Assembly (NCBI GenBank): GCA_019115145.1 | Contig: DXED01000029.1 | Span: 74,762 to 138,761 of the forward strand | DNA: 64,000 nucleotides | Direction: 5' to 3' | Origin: Claveliimonas intestinigallinarum | Lineage (GTDB): Bacteria; Bacillota; Clostridia; Lachnospirales; Lachnospiraceae | Shown: positions 43,992 to 51,789 of the stretch, piece after piece | How positions within the stretch are numbered: the stretch's first letter is position 1 | Layout: each line of letters begins with the position of its first letter | The notes under the pieces: generated by a model | The model's database searches: none | What the model was told of the DNA's origin: nothing | The model's input: the letters and a program-made list of their open reading frames with translations, nothing else | Made by a program: the position numbers and the translations under genes

Positions 43992-44225
43992 TTATTCTTC
44001 TACTTCCACAACCAGATAAAAACCCTTCTGGGTGTGCTCGATCCTGGCGATCCTGCCCTTTCTCGCCTTGATCCTGTCGTTGGTCCGGTAGATGCCGGAC
44101 ATAGCCACCGATGGCTCCACGAGATAGGTATACCGCCCCGTGCTTGGACTCCTCTCGCTGATCTCCACCTCCTGGCCCTCCTCCACAAGCCCCTCTCTCT
44201 CCATCTTAAACCGTTCCTGCCTCAT
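43992..44225 (-). CDS. Small conserved-looking protein upstream of the sulfite/nitrite reductase
   Basis: 77 aa, highly charged, no Cys and no membrane segment, with a mostly beta pattern (REGLVEEGQEVEISER, RYTYLVEPSV, RIKARKGRIARIEHT, FYLVVEVEE), like a small beta-barrel. I do not recognise the family. A GAGGA ribosome site lies 7 nt before ATG 44225, and the reductase gene follows by 22 nt, so it may be an accessory. Confidence 0.65.
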   Translation of the reverse strand: MRQERFKMEREGLVEEGQEVEISERSPSTGRYTYLVEPSVAMSGIYRTNDRIKARKGRIARIEHTQKGFYLVVEVEE

Positions 44226-44318
44226 GGCTGTCTTCCTCTCGCTTTCATTTTCGATCCCCGGCTGCCGCCAGGTGCTGCTTCCCAGTATAGCACATTTCTT
44301 TGCACAGAGTTGTGAAAT

Positions 44319-44727
44319 CTAACAATTTCCTGTGTATACATGCCGAAGATACGCTGCTGCCCGCTCCCGGAGGACATAGATCCGCTCCACGTCTGTGGCA
44401 TCCCGGTCCCTCATACGGTATCCTGGCCCCTCCGCCTTCAGTTTGTGGGAGAGGTCGCCGCTGCCCACAACCGCGATCCGGCGGTTCAGCCTCCCGGCTG
44501 TTCTCTGGATACATTGCCCCGTCTCCCGGGGAGATGTGAAAATAGTCCGCGTACATCACCGTGTGGGGCGACAGAATGACCACTGTGTCCGGCCGCCAGG
44601 CAGCCAGAGTCCTCGCAGCCTCGCGATAGGCGTCAGTAGTTTCCTGCACCCTCCTCTCCTCCCCCTGCCCGATCTCCGGGACGATGAGGGGCGGATAGGG
44701 AACCATGATCCCGCCTGCCACTGCCAT
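44319..44727 (-). pseudogene. Decayed Memo/AmmeMemoRadiSam-type protein gene
   Basis: From ATG 44727 (after a GGAGGA site) the reading MAVAGGIMVPYPPLIVPEIG... to YADYFHISPGDGA is a good N-terminus of the class III dioxygenase-like Memo family. Then the frame breaks: in the +1 frame the text resumes as RLNRRIAVVGSGDLSHKL, a conserved motif of the same family normally found ~80 residues later. That frame ends at TAG 44321 soon after. So an internal deletion with frameshift plus C-terminal loss have left about a quarter of the gene. Confidence 0.75.
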
Positions 44728-44902
44728 ACAAATTCCTCCCTTCTCCTTCTGAATGGGTATTCCGTCCTGTTCACAGCTCTATTATACCCCCATGAGGCGG
44801 GAATGTCATTGTGGGCTGTATTTTTTGAGGACTGTATTTGGAGCGTGCCGCACAGGCCGCATTATCGAGGAATGCATTTTAACAAAAAAGCTTTCGCAGG
44901 AA

Positions 44903-44963
44903 ACAAAAAAAGCGCCGTTACAGGTCATGCCGCCTCTTAGGCGGGGCCTGCGCAGACGCTTTG
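44903..44963 (-). terminator. Terminator of the HPr-like gene
   Basis: Minus strand: AAAGCG ... CAGG CCCCGCCT AAG AGGCGGC ... CCTG ... CGCTTTTTTTG, a branched stem ending in seven T, starting 25 nt beyond the stop at 44987. Confidence 0.75.
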
Positions 44964-44986
44964 TGTTCGGAATTCTTAAAACCAGC

Positions 44987-45235
44987 CTACTTTGCGCTAT
45001 CCAGCGCGAACTCTGAGAACTTTTCTCCCGCGCACGTCTCATCTTCACCGTGAATCTGCACGAGCAGCGGCACATTGAGCTCAAGAGTCATAAGACCGAT
45101 AATGGATTTTCCGTCAATCCTGTCGTAGGGATTAGCCACATTCACCACATCAATATCTGATGTCATCTTCTGGCATACAGAGCAGAAGCTCTTGATCTGC
45201 TCCGGCGTAGCAAATCTTACTTTCATTTCAAACAT
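44987..45235 (-). CDS. HPr-fold protein lacking the active-site histidine
   Basis: 82 aa. The C-terminal half has the HPr block DGKSIIGLMTLELNVPLLVQIHG. The region that should hold the phosphorylated His15 (GLHARPA in true HPr) reads ATPEQIKSFCSVCQKM instead, so PTS phosphotransfer by enzyme I is not possible in the usual way. Such degenerate HPr-like proteins occur in Lachnospiraceae with unknown role, perhaps regulatory. ATG 45235 follows CGGAGGTAC. The longer upstream reading crosses the antitoxin RNA region and is rejected. Confidence 0.75.
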   Translation of the reverse strand: MFEMKVRFATPEQIKSFCSVCQKMTSDIDVVNVANPYDRIDGKSIIGLMTLELNVPLLVQIHGEDETCAGEKFSEFALDSAK

Positions 45236-45346
45236 ACTTTTGTACCTCCGACATTCAAAAATGCTACTTTCGTAATATACACTATTTCGAATGATTTTGG
45301 TATATTTTTTCAAAAAAATCGTGTAAATTTTCCTCAGGGAGACATA

Positions 45347-45375
45347 TTGCGTTCCAAAGAGACATATGCTATAAT
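45347..45375 (+). promoter_or_regulatory. Promoter of the predicted antitoxin RNA
   Basis: TTGCGT (45347-45352), exactly 17-nt spacer, TATAAT (45370-45375). It drives a short plus-strand RNA starting near 45382. Confidence 0.65.
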
Positions 45376-45384
45376 GCCAGTAGG

Positions 45385-45420
45385 CAAGAAAAGATATCAA
45401 GTCTCCATGTGAGGCGCATG
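45385..45420. repeat. Direct repeat copy B of the type I TA locus
   Basis: GGCAAGAAAAGATATCAA plus GTCTCCATGTGAGGCGCA. It pairs with copy A at 45563-45598, with the 16 nt CAAGAAAAGATATCAA identical and the rest about 70% alike. Confidence 0.75.
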
Positions 45421-45421
45421 C

Positions 45422-45456
45422 GAAGACCCCGGAGTGTACCAGACTCCGGGGTCTTC
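45422..45456. terminator. Shared bidirectional terminator of toxin and antitoxin
   Basis: 14-bp perfect stem GAAGACCCCGGAGT / ACTCCGGGGTCTTC with a 7-nt loop, followed on the plus strand by TATTCCTTTTT. Confidence 0.85.
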
Positions 45457-45502
45457 TATTCCTTTTTCCGGCGCGGAGGCTTAATCCGCAGGCTAGTTAC
45501 CA

Positions 45503-45589
45503 CTATTCATCACTGTCTAGCCATTTGCAGATAAGGTGGCAAACCACACCCGCCATGACAGTGACAAGAAAAGATATCAACAGCTCCAT
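45503..45589 (-). CDS. Predicted 28-aa Fst-like membrane toxin peptide
   Basis: ATG 45589 to TAG 45503. The peptide has a single hydrophobic helix (ELLISFLVTVMAGVVCHLIC) and a charged tail KWLDSDE, like Fst/Ldr-type type I toxins. A GGAAAGGGGGT ribosome site lies 8 nt upstream and can pair with CCCCTATACC in the leader, which would hide it. It lies opposite the antitoxin RNA with a shared terminator. Toxicity is inferred. Confidence 0.7.
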   Translation of the reverse strand: MELLISFLVTVMAGVVCHLICKWLDSDE

Positions 45590-45598
45590 AGAAGCGCA
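45563..45598. repeat. Direct repeat copy A of the type I TA locus (toxin start region)
   Basis: GACAAGAAAAGATATCAACAGCTCCATAGAAGCGCA region covering toxin codons 1-9 and the space to the ribosome site; partner of copy B at 45385-45420. Confidence 0.75.
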
Positions 45599-45694
45599 CC
45601 CCCTTTCCGTACCAAGGTATAGGGGCGGTAACATAACTATTATATCACGTCGCTGTCTTCTATTCTACATTTTCCATAAATAATTTACATATTT

Positions 45695-46726
45695 TCATTT
45701 GATGAACATGGCGTCGCCAAAGGAGAAAAATCTGTATCTTTCCTTCACCGCCTCCTCGTAGGCGGCCAGCACATGCTCTCTCCCCGCCAGGGCGGAGACC
45801 AGCATCAGCAGGGTGGACTCAGGCAGGTGGAAGTTGGTGATCAGGCAGTCCAGTATCTTGAATTTGTAGCCCGGATAGATGAAGATATCAGTCCATCCGC
45901 TCCCGGCCCGCAGGTGCCCGTTTTCGTCCGCCGCGGACTCGATGGTCCGGCAGCTGGTGGTCCCCACGCAGATGATCCGGCCGCCCTTCTCCTTTGCCCG
46001 GTTGATTTTCTCGGCCTCGCTCTCCTCGATCTGATAAAACTCCGAGTGCATGTGGTGCTCCAGGATATTGTCCACCTTCACAGGACGGAAGGTGCCAAGT
46101 CCCACGTGAAGGGTGACACTGGCAATGTCCACTCCCTCGTCCTTTATCTCCCGCAAAAGCTCCGGCGTAAAGTGCAGCCCTGCCGTGGGCGCTGCCGCCG
46201 ATCCGCTGTGCTTTGCGTAGACTGTCTGGTAACGGTTCTTGTCCTCCAGCTGGTGGGTGATATAGGGAGGCAGGGGCATCTGTCCCAGCTGGTCCAGTAT
46301 CTCCTCACAGATGCCGTCGTAGGTAAAGCGCACCAGGCGGTTTCCCTCCTCCACCACATCGATGACCTCCCCGATCAGAAGCCCCTCTCCAAAGCTGATC
46401 CTGGCGCCCGGCTTCGCCTTTTTCCCCGGCTTCACCAGCGTCTCCCAGACATTATCCTCTTTTCTTTTCAACAATAAAATTTCTATCTTTGCGTCCGTTC
46501 CGATCTTGGAGCCGATCAGCCTGGCGGGGATGACCTTTGTGTCGTTGATCACAAGGCAGTCCCCGGGATGGAGGTAATCTTTGATCTCCCGGAATACATG
46601 GTGGGAGGTCTCCCCGGTCTCCTTGTCCAGCACAAGGAGCCTGGAGCTGGCCCGATCCTTCAGCGGATCCTGGGCGATGAGCTCCTGGGGCAGATCGAAG
46701 CTGAAATCCTGTCGTCTCATTTCCAT
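45695..46726 (-). CDS. queA: S-adenosylmethionine:tRNA ribosyltransferase-isomerase QueA
   Basis: 343 aa. DFSFDLPQELIAQ at the N-terminus, DRASSRLLVLD, GSAAAPTAGLHFTPELL, VTLHVGLGTFRPV, and C-terminal FGDAMFIK are diagnostic. It forms epoxyqueuosine on tRNA. ATG 46726 has AAAGGAAG 9 nt upstream. It seems to be a single gene on the minus strand. Confidence 0.97.
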   Translation of the reverse strand: MEMRRQDFSFDLPQELIAQDPLKDRASSRLLVLDKETGETSHHVFREIKDYLHPGDCLVINDTKVIPARLIGSKIGTDAKIEILLLKRKEDNVWETLVKPGKKAKPGARISFGEGLLIGEVIDVVEEGNRLVRFTYDGICEEILDQLGQMPLPPYITHQLEDKNRYQTVYAKHSGSAAAPTAGLHFTPELLREIKDEGVDIASVTLHVGLGTFRPVKVDNILEHHMHSEFYQIEESEAEKINRAKEKGGRIICVGTTSCRTIESAADENGHLRAGSGWTDIFIYPGYKFKILDCLITNFHLPESTLLMLVSALAGREHVLAAYEEAVKERYRFFSFGDAMFIK

Positions 46727-46769
46727 ATATCTATTCTTCCTTTCTACGCGGTACAGTGCATAACATAGC

Positions 46770-46801
46770 GATACAGGGAGCCGGATCGGTCCCCCTGTAT
46801 C
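46770..46801 (-). terminator. Hairpin downstream of pheT
   Basis: GATACAGGG / CCCTGTATC stem about 70 nt beyond the pheT stop, with only a weak T-tract on the minus strand. Confidence 0.5.
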
Positions 46802-46870
46802 GTATCACATCTTCTCTGTCCGCGACAGCTCTTTTATGAAGCTATATACGCGGTCTCTATTCCTACAGGT

Positions 46871-49291
46871 CTACTTGCGCAGCTCGATTCCCATCTCCTC
46901 GAGAGCGCCCAGGATGGCGTCCATGGCCTTAGACACGTCCGCCTCCTCGAGAGTCCTGTCCTTTGCCCGGAACACAATGGAGTAGGCGACAGATTTATAC
47001 CCGTCTTTGATCTGGGCTCCCTCGTAGAGGTCGAAGAGAGCATAGCTCTCCAGGTACTGTCCTCCCTTGTCCTCAATGACCTTCTCCACCTGTCCTACCA
47101 TGATCTCCTTGGGCATCACCATGCTGATGTCTCGGGTCACGGCCGGGAACCTGGCAATTCCCTCGTACTTCCTGTCAAAGTTTGCCCGGGATACGACCTC
47201 AGGCATATCGATAACAGCCACGTAGGCCCTCTCGCCGATGCCGTAGGTGTCCGCCACATCCGGGTGAACCTCGCCCAGGTAGCCGATCACAGTTCCATCG
47301 TAAATGATGTTGGCCTGGCGTCCCGGGTGCAGGAAGGTTTTTCCTGCCTTGGGGTCATAGATTTCTTTCTGGGAGAGGCCTGCCTTCTCCAGGAACTCCT
47401 CCACAACGCCCTTCATGCTGAAGAAGTCTCCCTCCCCGTACATGCCGAGGGTAAACTGCATTCTCTCCTCGGGCAGCTCTGTCAGGGGCAGAGCCTTGGG
47501 AAGGTAAATATTTCCAAGCTCATAAAGCCTTACATTTTTATTTCTTCGGTTGTAGTTTGTAGCCAGGGACGTGAGCATGCCGTTTAAAGACATAGTCCTC
47601 ATGATGCTGTAGTCCTCCCCAAGGGGGTTCATGATGCTGATGGCCTTTCTCTCCGGCGCGTCCTCGGGGAGCAGGAGCTTGTCAAACACCTTCGGGCTCT
47701 CAAAGGAGTAGGTCATGCCCTGACTGAAGCCGCAGTATTCCGCCACGTTTCTGGCCACCTCCTCGATGCGCAGCTTGAAGGACAGCTTTCCTGTGGTGGC
47801 CTCGCCTTTGGGAAGCGTGGTGGGGATATTGTCATACCCGTAGAACCTTGCCACTTCCTCCGCCAGGTCCGCAAGGCGAAACAGGTCGTGCCGGAAAGTG
47901 GGGGCAATCACTTCGTTTGTATTTTCATCGTATTCCAGATCGATCATGCGGAAATACGAGAGCATATCCTCCCTGGGGATGTTTGTTCCCAGGAGAGCAT
48001 TGATCGCATCCGCGTCAAAGGGCACGCGGACAGGCTCTTTTTTCCTGCTGTAAACATCTACCATGCCGCCGACCACTTCGCCGGCTCCCATCTCCTCCAC
48101 AAGCTGGCAGGCACGGTCAATGGCAGCCTGGGCGTTGTTGGGATCCAGCCCCTTCTCAAACTTGCCGGAAGCGTCTGTGCGCAGGCCCACCTTCTTGCTG
48201 GACTTGCGGATGTTGGTGCCGTCAAAGCAGGCCGCCTCAAAGAGCATCGTCTTCACATCGTCGGTGATCATGGAGTTCTCGCCGCCCATGATGCCGGCAA
48301 TGCCCACGGATTTCTCCCCGTCGCAGATCATCAGCACAGAGGGATCCATCTGCCTCTCCTGTCCATCCAGAGTGGTGAATTTCTCCCCCTCCTCGGCGCG
48401 CTTCACAATAATCTCATGTCCGGCAATGGTGTCCAGATCATAGGCGTGCATGGGCTGTCCGTACTCCTCCATCACGTAGTTGGTGATATCCACCAGGTTG
48501 TTGATGGGACGGATACCCACAGAGGCAAGCCTTCTCTGCATCCACTTGGGTGAGGGGCCGATCTTGATATTTTTTACAACTCTGGCGCAGTATCTGGGAC
48601 ACAGGTCTGTGTCTTTCACGGTCACCTTAATATAGTCGTTCACATCCTCTTCATTTCCGGTCGGTGTCACCTGGGGCGGGCAGAACTTCTTGCGGAAGGT
48701 GGCCGCCGCCTCCCTCGCGATACCGATGACACTGTAGCAGTCCACCCGGTTGGATGTGATCTCGTACTCAAAGACCACGTCGTCAAGGCCCAGCAGCTTC
48801 ACCACATCCGCGCCCACCTCTGTATCCTGGGGCAGGATGTAGATGCCGTTCTCCGGCGCGTCCGGATACATGTCCCGGCTGGAGCCCAGCTCCTCGATGG
48901 AGCACATCATACCGTTGCTCTCAATGCCTCTCAGCTTCCCCTTCTTGATCTTGATGCCGCCAGCCACACGGCTTCCCGGCTCGTGGCCTCCCGCCACGCG
49001 GCCGCCCGCCAGGACAACAGGCACCTTGTCCCCCTCGTGAACGTTGGGCGCGCCTGTCACGATCTGTATAGACTCCGCGCCCACATTCACCTGACACACG
49101 ATCAGCTTGTCCGCGTCCGGATGCTTCTCGATCTTATCGATCTGGCCCACCACGATCCTGTCCAGATCCGCGTCCAGCTTCTCATAATTCTCTACCTTTG
49201 TCCCGGAAAGGGTCATGGCGTCCGTGTACTCCTGCGCAGTGACATCCAGATCCGGCACATATGCTTTTATCCATGATAATGATGTATTCAT
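46871..49291 (-). CDS. pheT: Phenylalanine-tRNA ligase beta subunit
   Basis: 806 aa, full-length PheT. N-terminal tRNA-binding (EMAP-like) domain with VGQIDKIEKHPDADKLIVCQV, B3/B4 core with KFEKGLDPNNAQAAIDRA (editing) and B5, then the C-terminal ferredoxin-fold anticodon-binding domain (RFPAVTRDISMVMPKEI...). Joins PheS to charge tRNA-Phe. It follows pheS by about 100 nt with a hairpin between, and both are under the T-box. Confidence 0.97.
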   Translation of the reverse strand: MNTSLSWIKAYVPDLDVTAQEYTDAMTLSGTKVENYEKLDADLDRIVVGQIDKIEKHPDADKLIVCQVNVGAESIQIVTGAPNVHEGDKVPVVLAGGRVAGGHEPGSRVAGGIKIKKGKLRGIESNGMMCSIEELGSSRDMYPDAPENGIYILPQDTEVGADVVKLLGLDDVVFEYEITSNRVDCYSVIGIAREAAATFRKKFCPPQVTPTGNEEDVNDYIKVTVKDTDLCPRYCARVVKNIKIGPSPKWMQRRLASVGIRPINNLVDITNYVMEEYGQPMHAYDLDTIAGHEIIVKRAEEGEKFTTLDGQERQMDPSVLMICDGEKSVGIAGIMGGENSMITDDVKTMLFEAACFDGTNIRKSSKKVGLRTDASGKFEKGLDPNNAQAAIDRACQLVEEMGAGEVVGGMVDVYSRKKEPVRVPFDADAINALLGTNIPREDMLSYFRMIDLEYDENTNEVIAPTFRHDLFRLADLAEEVARFYGYDNIPTTLPKGEATTGKLSFKLRIEEVARNVAEYCGFSQGMTYSFESPKVFDKLLLPEDAPERKAISIMNPLGEDYSIMRTMSLNGMLTSLATNYNRRNKNVRLYELGNIYLPKALPLTELPEERMQFTLGMYGEGDFFSMKGVVEEFLEKAGLSQKEIYDPKAGKTFLHPGRQANIIYDGTVIGYLGEVHPDVADTYGIGERAYVAVIDMPEVVSRANFDRKYEGIARFPAVTRDISMVMPKEIMVGQVEKVIEDKGGQYLESYALFDLYEGAQIKDGYKSVAYSIVFRAKDRTLEEADVSKAMDAILGALEEMGIELRK

Positions 49292-49324
49292 TGTATTCTC
49301 CTTTACGTTAATAGTTTAACAGGG

Positions 49325-49353
49325 GACGTAACACTTTTAAAAAGTATTACGTC
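49325..49353. promoter_or_regulatory. Hairpin in the pheS-pheT gap
   Basis: Nearly perfect inverted repeat GACGTAACACTTTT / AAAAGTATTACGTC, directly before the pheT leader. It may be an mRNA stability or processing element, or an attenuator; there is no T-run. Confidence 0.5.
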
Positions 49354-49393
49354 TGAAATTACACTAACTGGTGTACTATTGTGTGTATTGTGT

Positions 49394-50413
49394 CTAAAAC
49401 TGCTTCAGGAACCGGATATCGTTCTCGTACAGAAGCCGCATGTCATCGATCTCATACTTCAGAAGGGCAATTCGCTCCAGGCCGACACCAAAGGCGAAGC
49501 CTGTGTACTCATCCGGGTCAATGCCGCACATCTCGAACACATGGGGATGCACCATACCACAGCCGAGGATCTCGATCCAGCCGGAGCCCTTGCAGAAGCG
49601 GCAGCCCTTTCCGCCGCACTTGAAGCAGGTCACGTCCATCTCGGCGCTGGGCTCCGTAAAGGGGAAGTGATGGGGACGGAATTTCGTCTTTGTCTCCGGC
49701 CCGAACAGCTCCTTTGCGAAGACTTCCAGGGTTCCCTTCAGGTCAGAGAAGGAAATCTTCTTGTCCACCACAAGTCCCTCGATCTGGTGGAAGGAAGGAG
49801 AGTGGGTGGCATCCACCTCATCGGAGCGGAACACGCGTCCCGGCGCGATCATACGGATGGGGAGCTTTCCCTGCTCCATGATGCGGGCCTGCACAGGGGA
49901 TGTCTGTGTCCGAAGCACAATATCCTTGTTGATGTAGAAGGTGTCCTGCTCATCCTTGGCCGGATGGTCGGCGGGGATATTCAGCTTCTCAAAGTTGTAG
50001 AGGTCGTACTCGATCTCCGGGCCCTCCACCACCTCGTAGCCCATACCGATGAAAATGCGCTCCACCTCGTTCAGGGCGATAGTGTTGGGATGGCTGTGTC
50101 CCACCATATTTTTCTTCGAGGGAAGTGTGACGTCGATGACCTCCTGCTTCAGTCTCTCCTCCCGGATCTTCCTCTCCATATTCTTCTTTGTCTCCTCCAG
50201 GAGCTCCTCAATGGCCGCTCTCGTCTCGTTGACCATCTGTCCTACCTTGGGGCGCTCCTCCGGTGCCACGTCCTTCATAGCCTTCAGAACTGCGGTCAGC
50301 TCTCCTTTTTTGCCCAGGAACTTCACCCGCACTTCGTTGAGCTTTTCAGGCACATCGGAAGCTTCAATCTGACGGATCGCCTCTTCTTTAATGCTTTGTA
50401 ATTTCTCTTTCAT
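49394..50413 (-). CDS. pheS: Phenylalanine-tRNA ligase alpha subunit
   Basis: 339 aa class II synthetase. Coiled-coil N-terminus, motif 2 region with FHQIEGLVVDKKISFSDLKG, a motif with FRPHHFPFTEPSAEMDV, and motif 3 GFAFGVGLERIALLKY. A Cys pair set (CFKCGGKGCRFCKG) sits in a zinc-like loop. ATG 50413 has AAGGAG at 7 nt and gives the family N-terminus MKEKLQSIKEEA. Confidence 0.97.
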   Translation of the reverse strand: MKEKLQSIKEEAIRQIEASDVPEKLNEVRVKFLGKKGELTAVLKAMKDVAPEERPKVGQMVNETRAAIEELLEETKKNMERKIREERLKQEVIDVTLPSKKNMVGHSHPNTIALNEVERIFIGMGYEVVEGPEIEYDLYNFEKLNIPADHPAKDEQDTFYINKDIVLRTQTSPVQARIMEQGKLPIRMIAPGRVFRSDEVDATHSPSFHQIEGLVVDKKISFSDLKGTLEVFAKELFGPETKTKFRPHHFPFTEPSAEMDVTCFKCGGKGCRFCKGSGWIEILGCGMVHPHVFEMCGIDPDEYTGFAFGVGLERIALLKYEIDDMRLLYENDIRFLKQF

Positions 50414-50496
50414 CATTTTTCTCCTTTTCTTTATGAAATGTAACACAGGGACGTTTTGATCGAATGGAGGACTCGGTTCTCCGTTCAACATTCAAT

Positions 50497-50749
50497 AAAA
50501 AAAGCCTCATCCCTGAAAAGGGACGAGACATACAAACCCGCGGTACCACCCTGCTTCCCGCTGCGCTTTGCGCGGCGGACTCTCAGACATGCGTAACGTG
50601 CACAAAGACGGCACACCCTACTGGCCGATCAGACAGCCCTGTTCAGATGCGCGGCTCACGTGGGAAATTCGATCCTCATCTGAACCCGGGGAAACTTTCA
50701 GCCAGCGATCTCCCCTCTCTGCCGGAAAATGAGTCTCTACTTGCACGGT
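50497..50749 (-). promoter_or_regulatory. T-box leader of pheST
   Basis: The T-box AGGGTGGTACCGCGGG lies at 50552-50537 and is followed by the terminator stem CTCGTCCC / GGGATGAG and seven T (50528-50498). Stem I has the typical AGAGAGGGGAG and GCTGGCTGAAAG parts. The specifier loop near 50670-50661 reads GAATTTCCC, allowing UUC (Phe). Uncharged tRNA-Phe would stabilise the antiterminator. Confidence 0.93.
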
Positions 50750-50782
50750 CAAAGCCTTTCTGATATTTCAATCGCTTTTTTC

Positions 50783-50810
50783 ATTTTAACACAAGAAAAC
50801 GGGATGTCAA
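50783..50810 (-). promoter_or_regulatory. Promoter of the pheST T-box transcript
   Basis: TTGACA (50810-50805), 16-nt spacer, TAAAAT (50788-50783). Confidence 0.7.
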
Positions 50811-50848
50811 GGAAAACCCTGCCCGCAGGCGGACATTTTTCCCTTGCG

Positions 50849-51667
50849 TCAGGAAAACATTTTGTCAGCTGTCAGCTTGTTCAGCTCACCTCCCAGCAGG
50901 ATACTGTACATACAGCAGTAGAGCCAGAGCATGATCAGCACAATGGTTGTGAGGCTCCCGTACATATCTGAAAACCCCTGGAAAATATCCACATACACGG
51001 AGAACACCCAGGAGATAACCATCCAGGCCAGGGCTGTAAACACAGATCCCGGGATCTGCCTGCGGAAGGTATCCTTCCGGTTGGGGAGGAACTTGTAGAT
51101 AAGCAGGGAAAATCCCATCATCACCACCGGCGTGATGACGGTCCGCCGCTGGATCAGCCAGTCCGCCACCGGCTTCAGGAATTTCACGTGGCTCGTGATA
51201 AAAATGTTCAGCGTGTTTCCAAAGACAGAGACCACAAGAAGCAAAAGGATGACCACGATAAAGAGCACCGTGTAGATGGTGGACCGTATCCGCAGGAAAA
51301 CATAGTTTCTCGTCTCATGACAGCCGTAAATGCAGTTCAGTCCGCCTGTCATGGCCAGCACGCCCTTGCCCGCAGACCAGAGTGCCACCAACGCGGTCAC
51401 AGGGATGATGCCCATGGACTGATTGTAGACCTGATTGACAATAGAGACGATCAGGGAGTCCACAGAGGAGGGAAACACCTGCACCACCGCGGTCATCACA
51501 TCTGCCTTTGTGACCGGCGTATACTGCACCAGAGTCAAAAGCAGCAGGATGATGGGGATCATACAGAGCATAAAAAAATAAGCCGTCTGGGCAGCGTAAG
51601 CCCCCACATGGTCTTTTCCCACTTCCTCGGACACATCTATCGCTTTCTGAAAAATCTTCCTGATCAT
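50849..51667 (-). CDS. YihY/BrkB-family membrane protein
   Basis: 272 aa with about six membrane segments. N-terminal AYAAQTAYFFMLCMIPIILLLL, the SAGKGVLAMTGGLNCIY and FLPNRKDTFRRQIPGSVFTALAW blocks fit the YihY/BrkB family. Some members were once called ribonuclease BN in error; the true function is unclear. ATG 51667 is closely preceded by GGGGGAGG. Confidence 0.87.
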   Translation of the reverse strand: MIRKIFQKAIDVSEEVGKDHVGAYAAQTAYFFMLCMIPIILLLLTLVQYTPVTKADVMTAVVQVFPSSVDSLIVSIVNQVYNQSMGIIPVTALVALWSAGKGVLAMTGGLNCIYGCHETRNYVFLRIRSTIYTVLFIVVILLLLVVSVFGNTLNIFITSHVKFLKPVADWLIQRRTVITPVVMMGFSLLIYKFLPNRKDTFRRQIPGSVFTALAWMVISWVFSVYVDIFQGFSDMYGSLTTIVLIMLWLYCCMYSILLGGELNKLTADKMFS

Positions 51668-51723
51668 AGTCCTCCCCCGCTGTCATTTTTCAGGCAGGCA
51701 GCGGCTCACCCGCCATTTTTATA

Positions 51724-51768
51724 GAGAAATCATACCATCTGCCCGCAAAATATTCAAGCTGATTTCTC
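51724..51768 (-). terminator. Possible terminator after the SpoIID-like gene
   Basis: GAGAAATCA / TGATTTCTC stem with a long AT-rich loop, 22 nt beyond the SpoIID-like stop, followed by TATAAAAATGG. Weak support. Confidence 0.35.
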
Positions 51769-51789
51769 CGCCGTTCCTCTGTCCATCCC

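Larger units (their letters stand above)
45382..45468 (+). ncRNA. Predicted type I antitoxin RNA (RNA II-like)
   Basis: About 87 nt from the TATAAT-derived start to the terminator T-run. Its first 40 nt include CAAGAAAAGATATCAA (45385-45400) and a similar GTCTCCAT...GGCGCA tail. This is a near copy of the plus-strand sequence at 45565-45600, so the RNA is complementary to the start region and ribosome site of the toxin mRNA. It ends at the shared hairpin 45422-45456. The layout matches the par/Fst locus of pAD1: convergent RNAs, direct repeats and a common terminator. Confidence 0.65.

Noticed and set aside
45235..45400. N-terminal extension of the HPr-like protein (…ISFLAYWHY…)
   Set aside because: The extra residues come from the antitoxin repeat; the ribosome site and family start favour ATG 45235.
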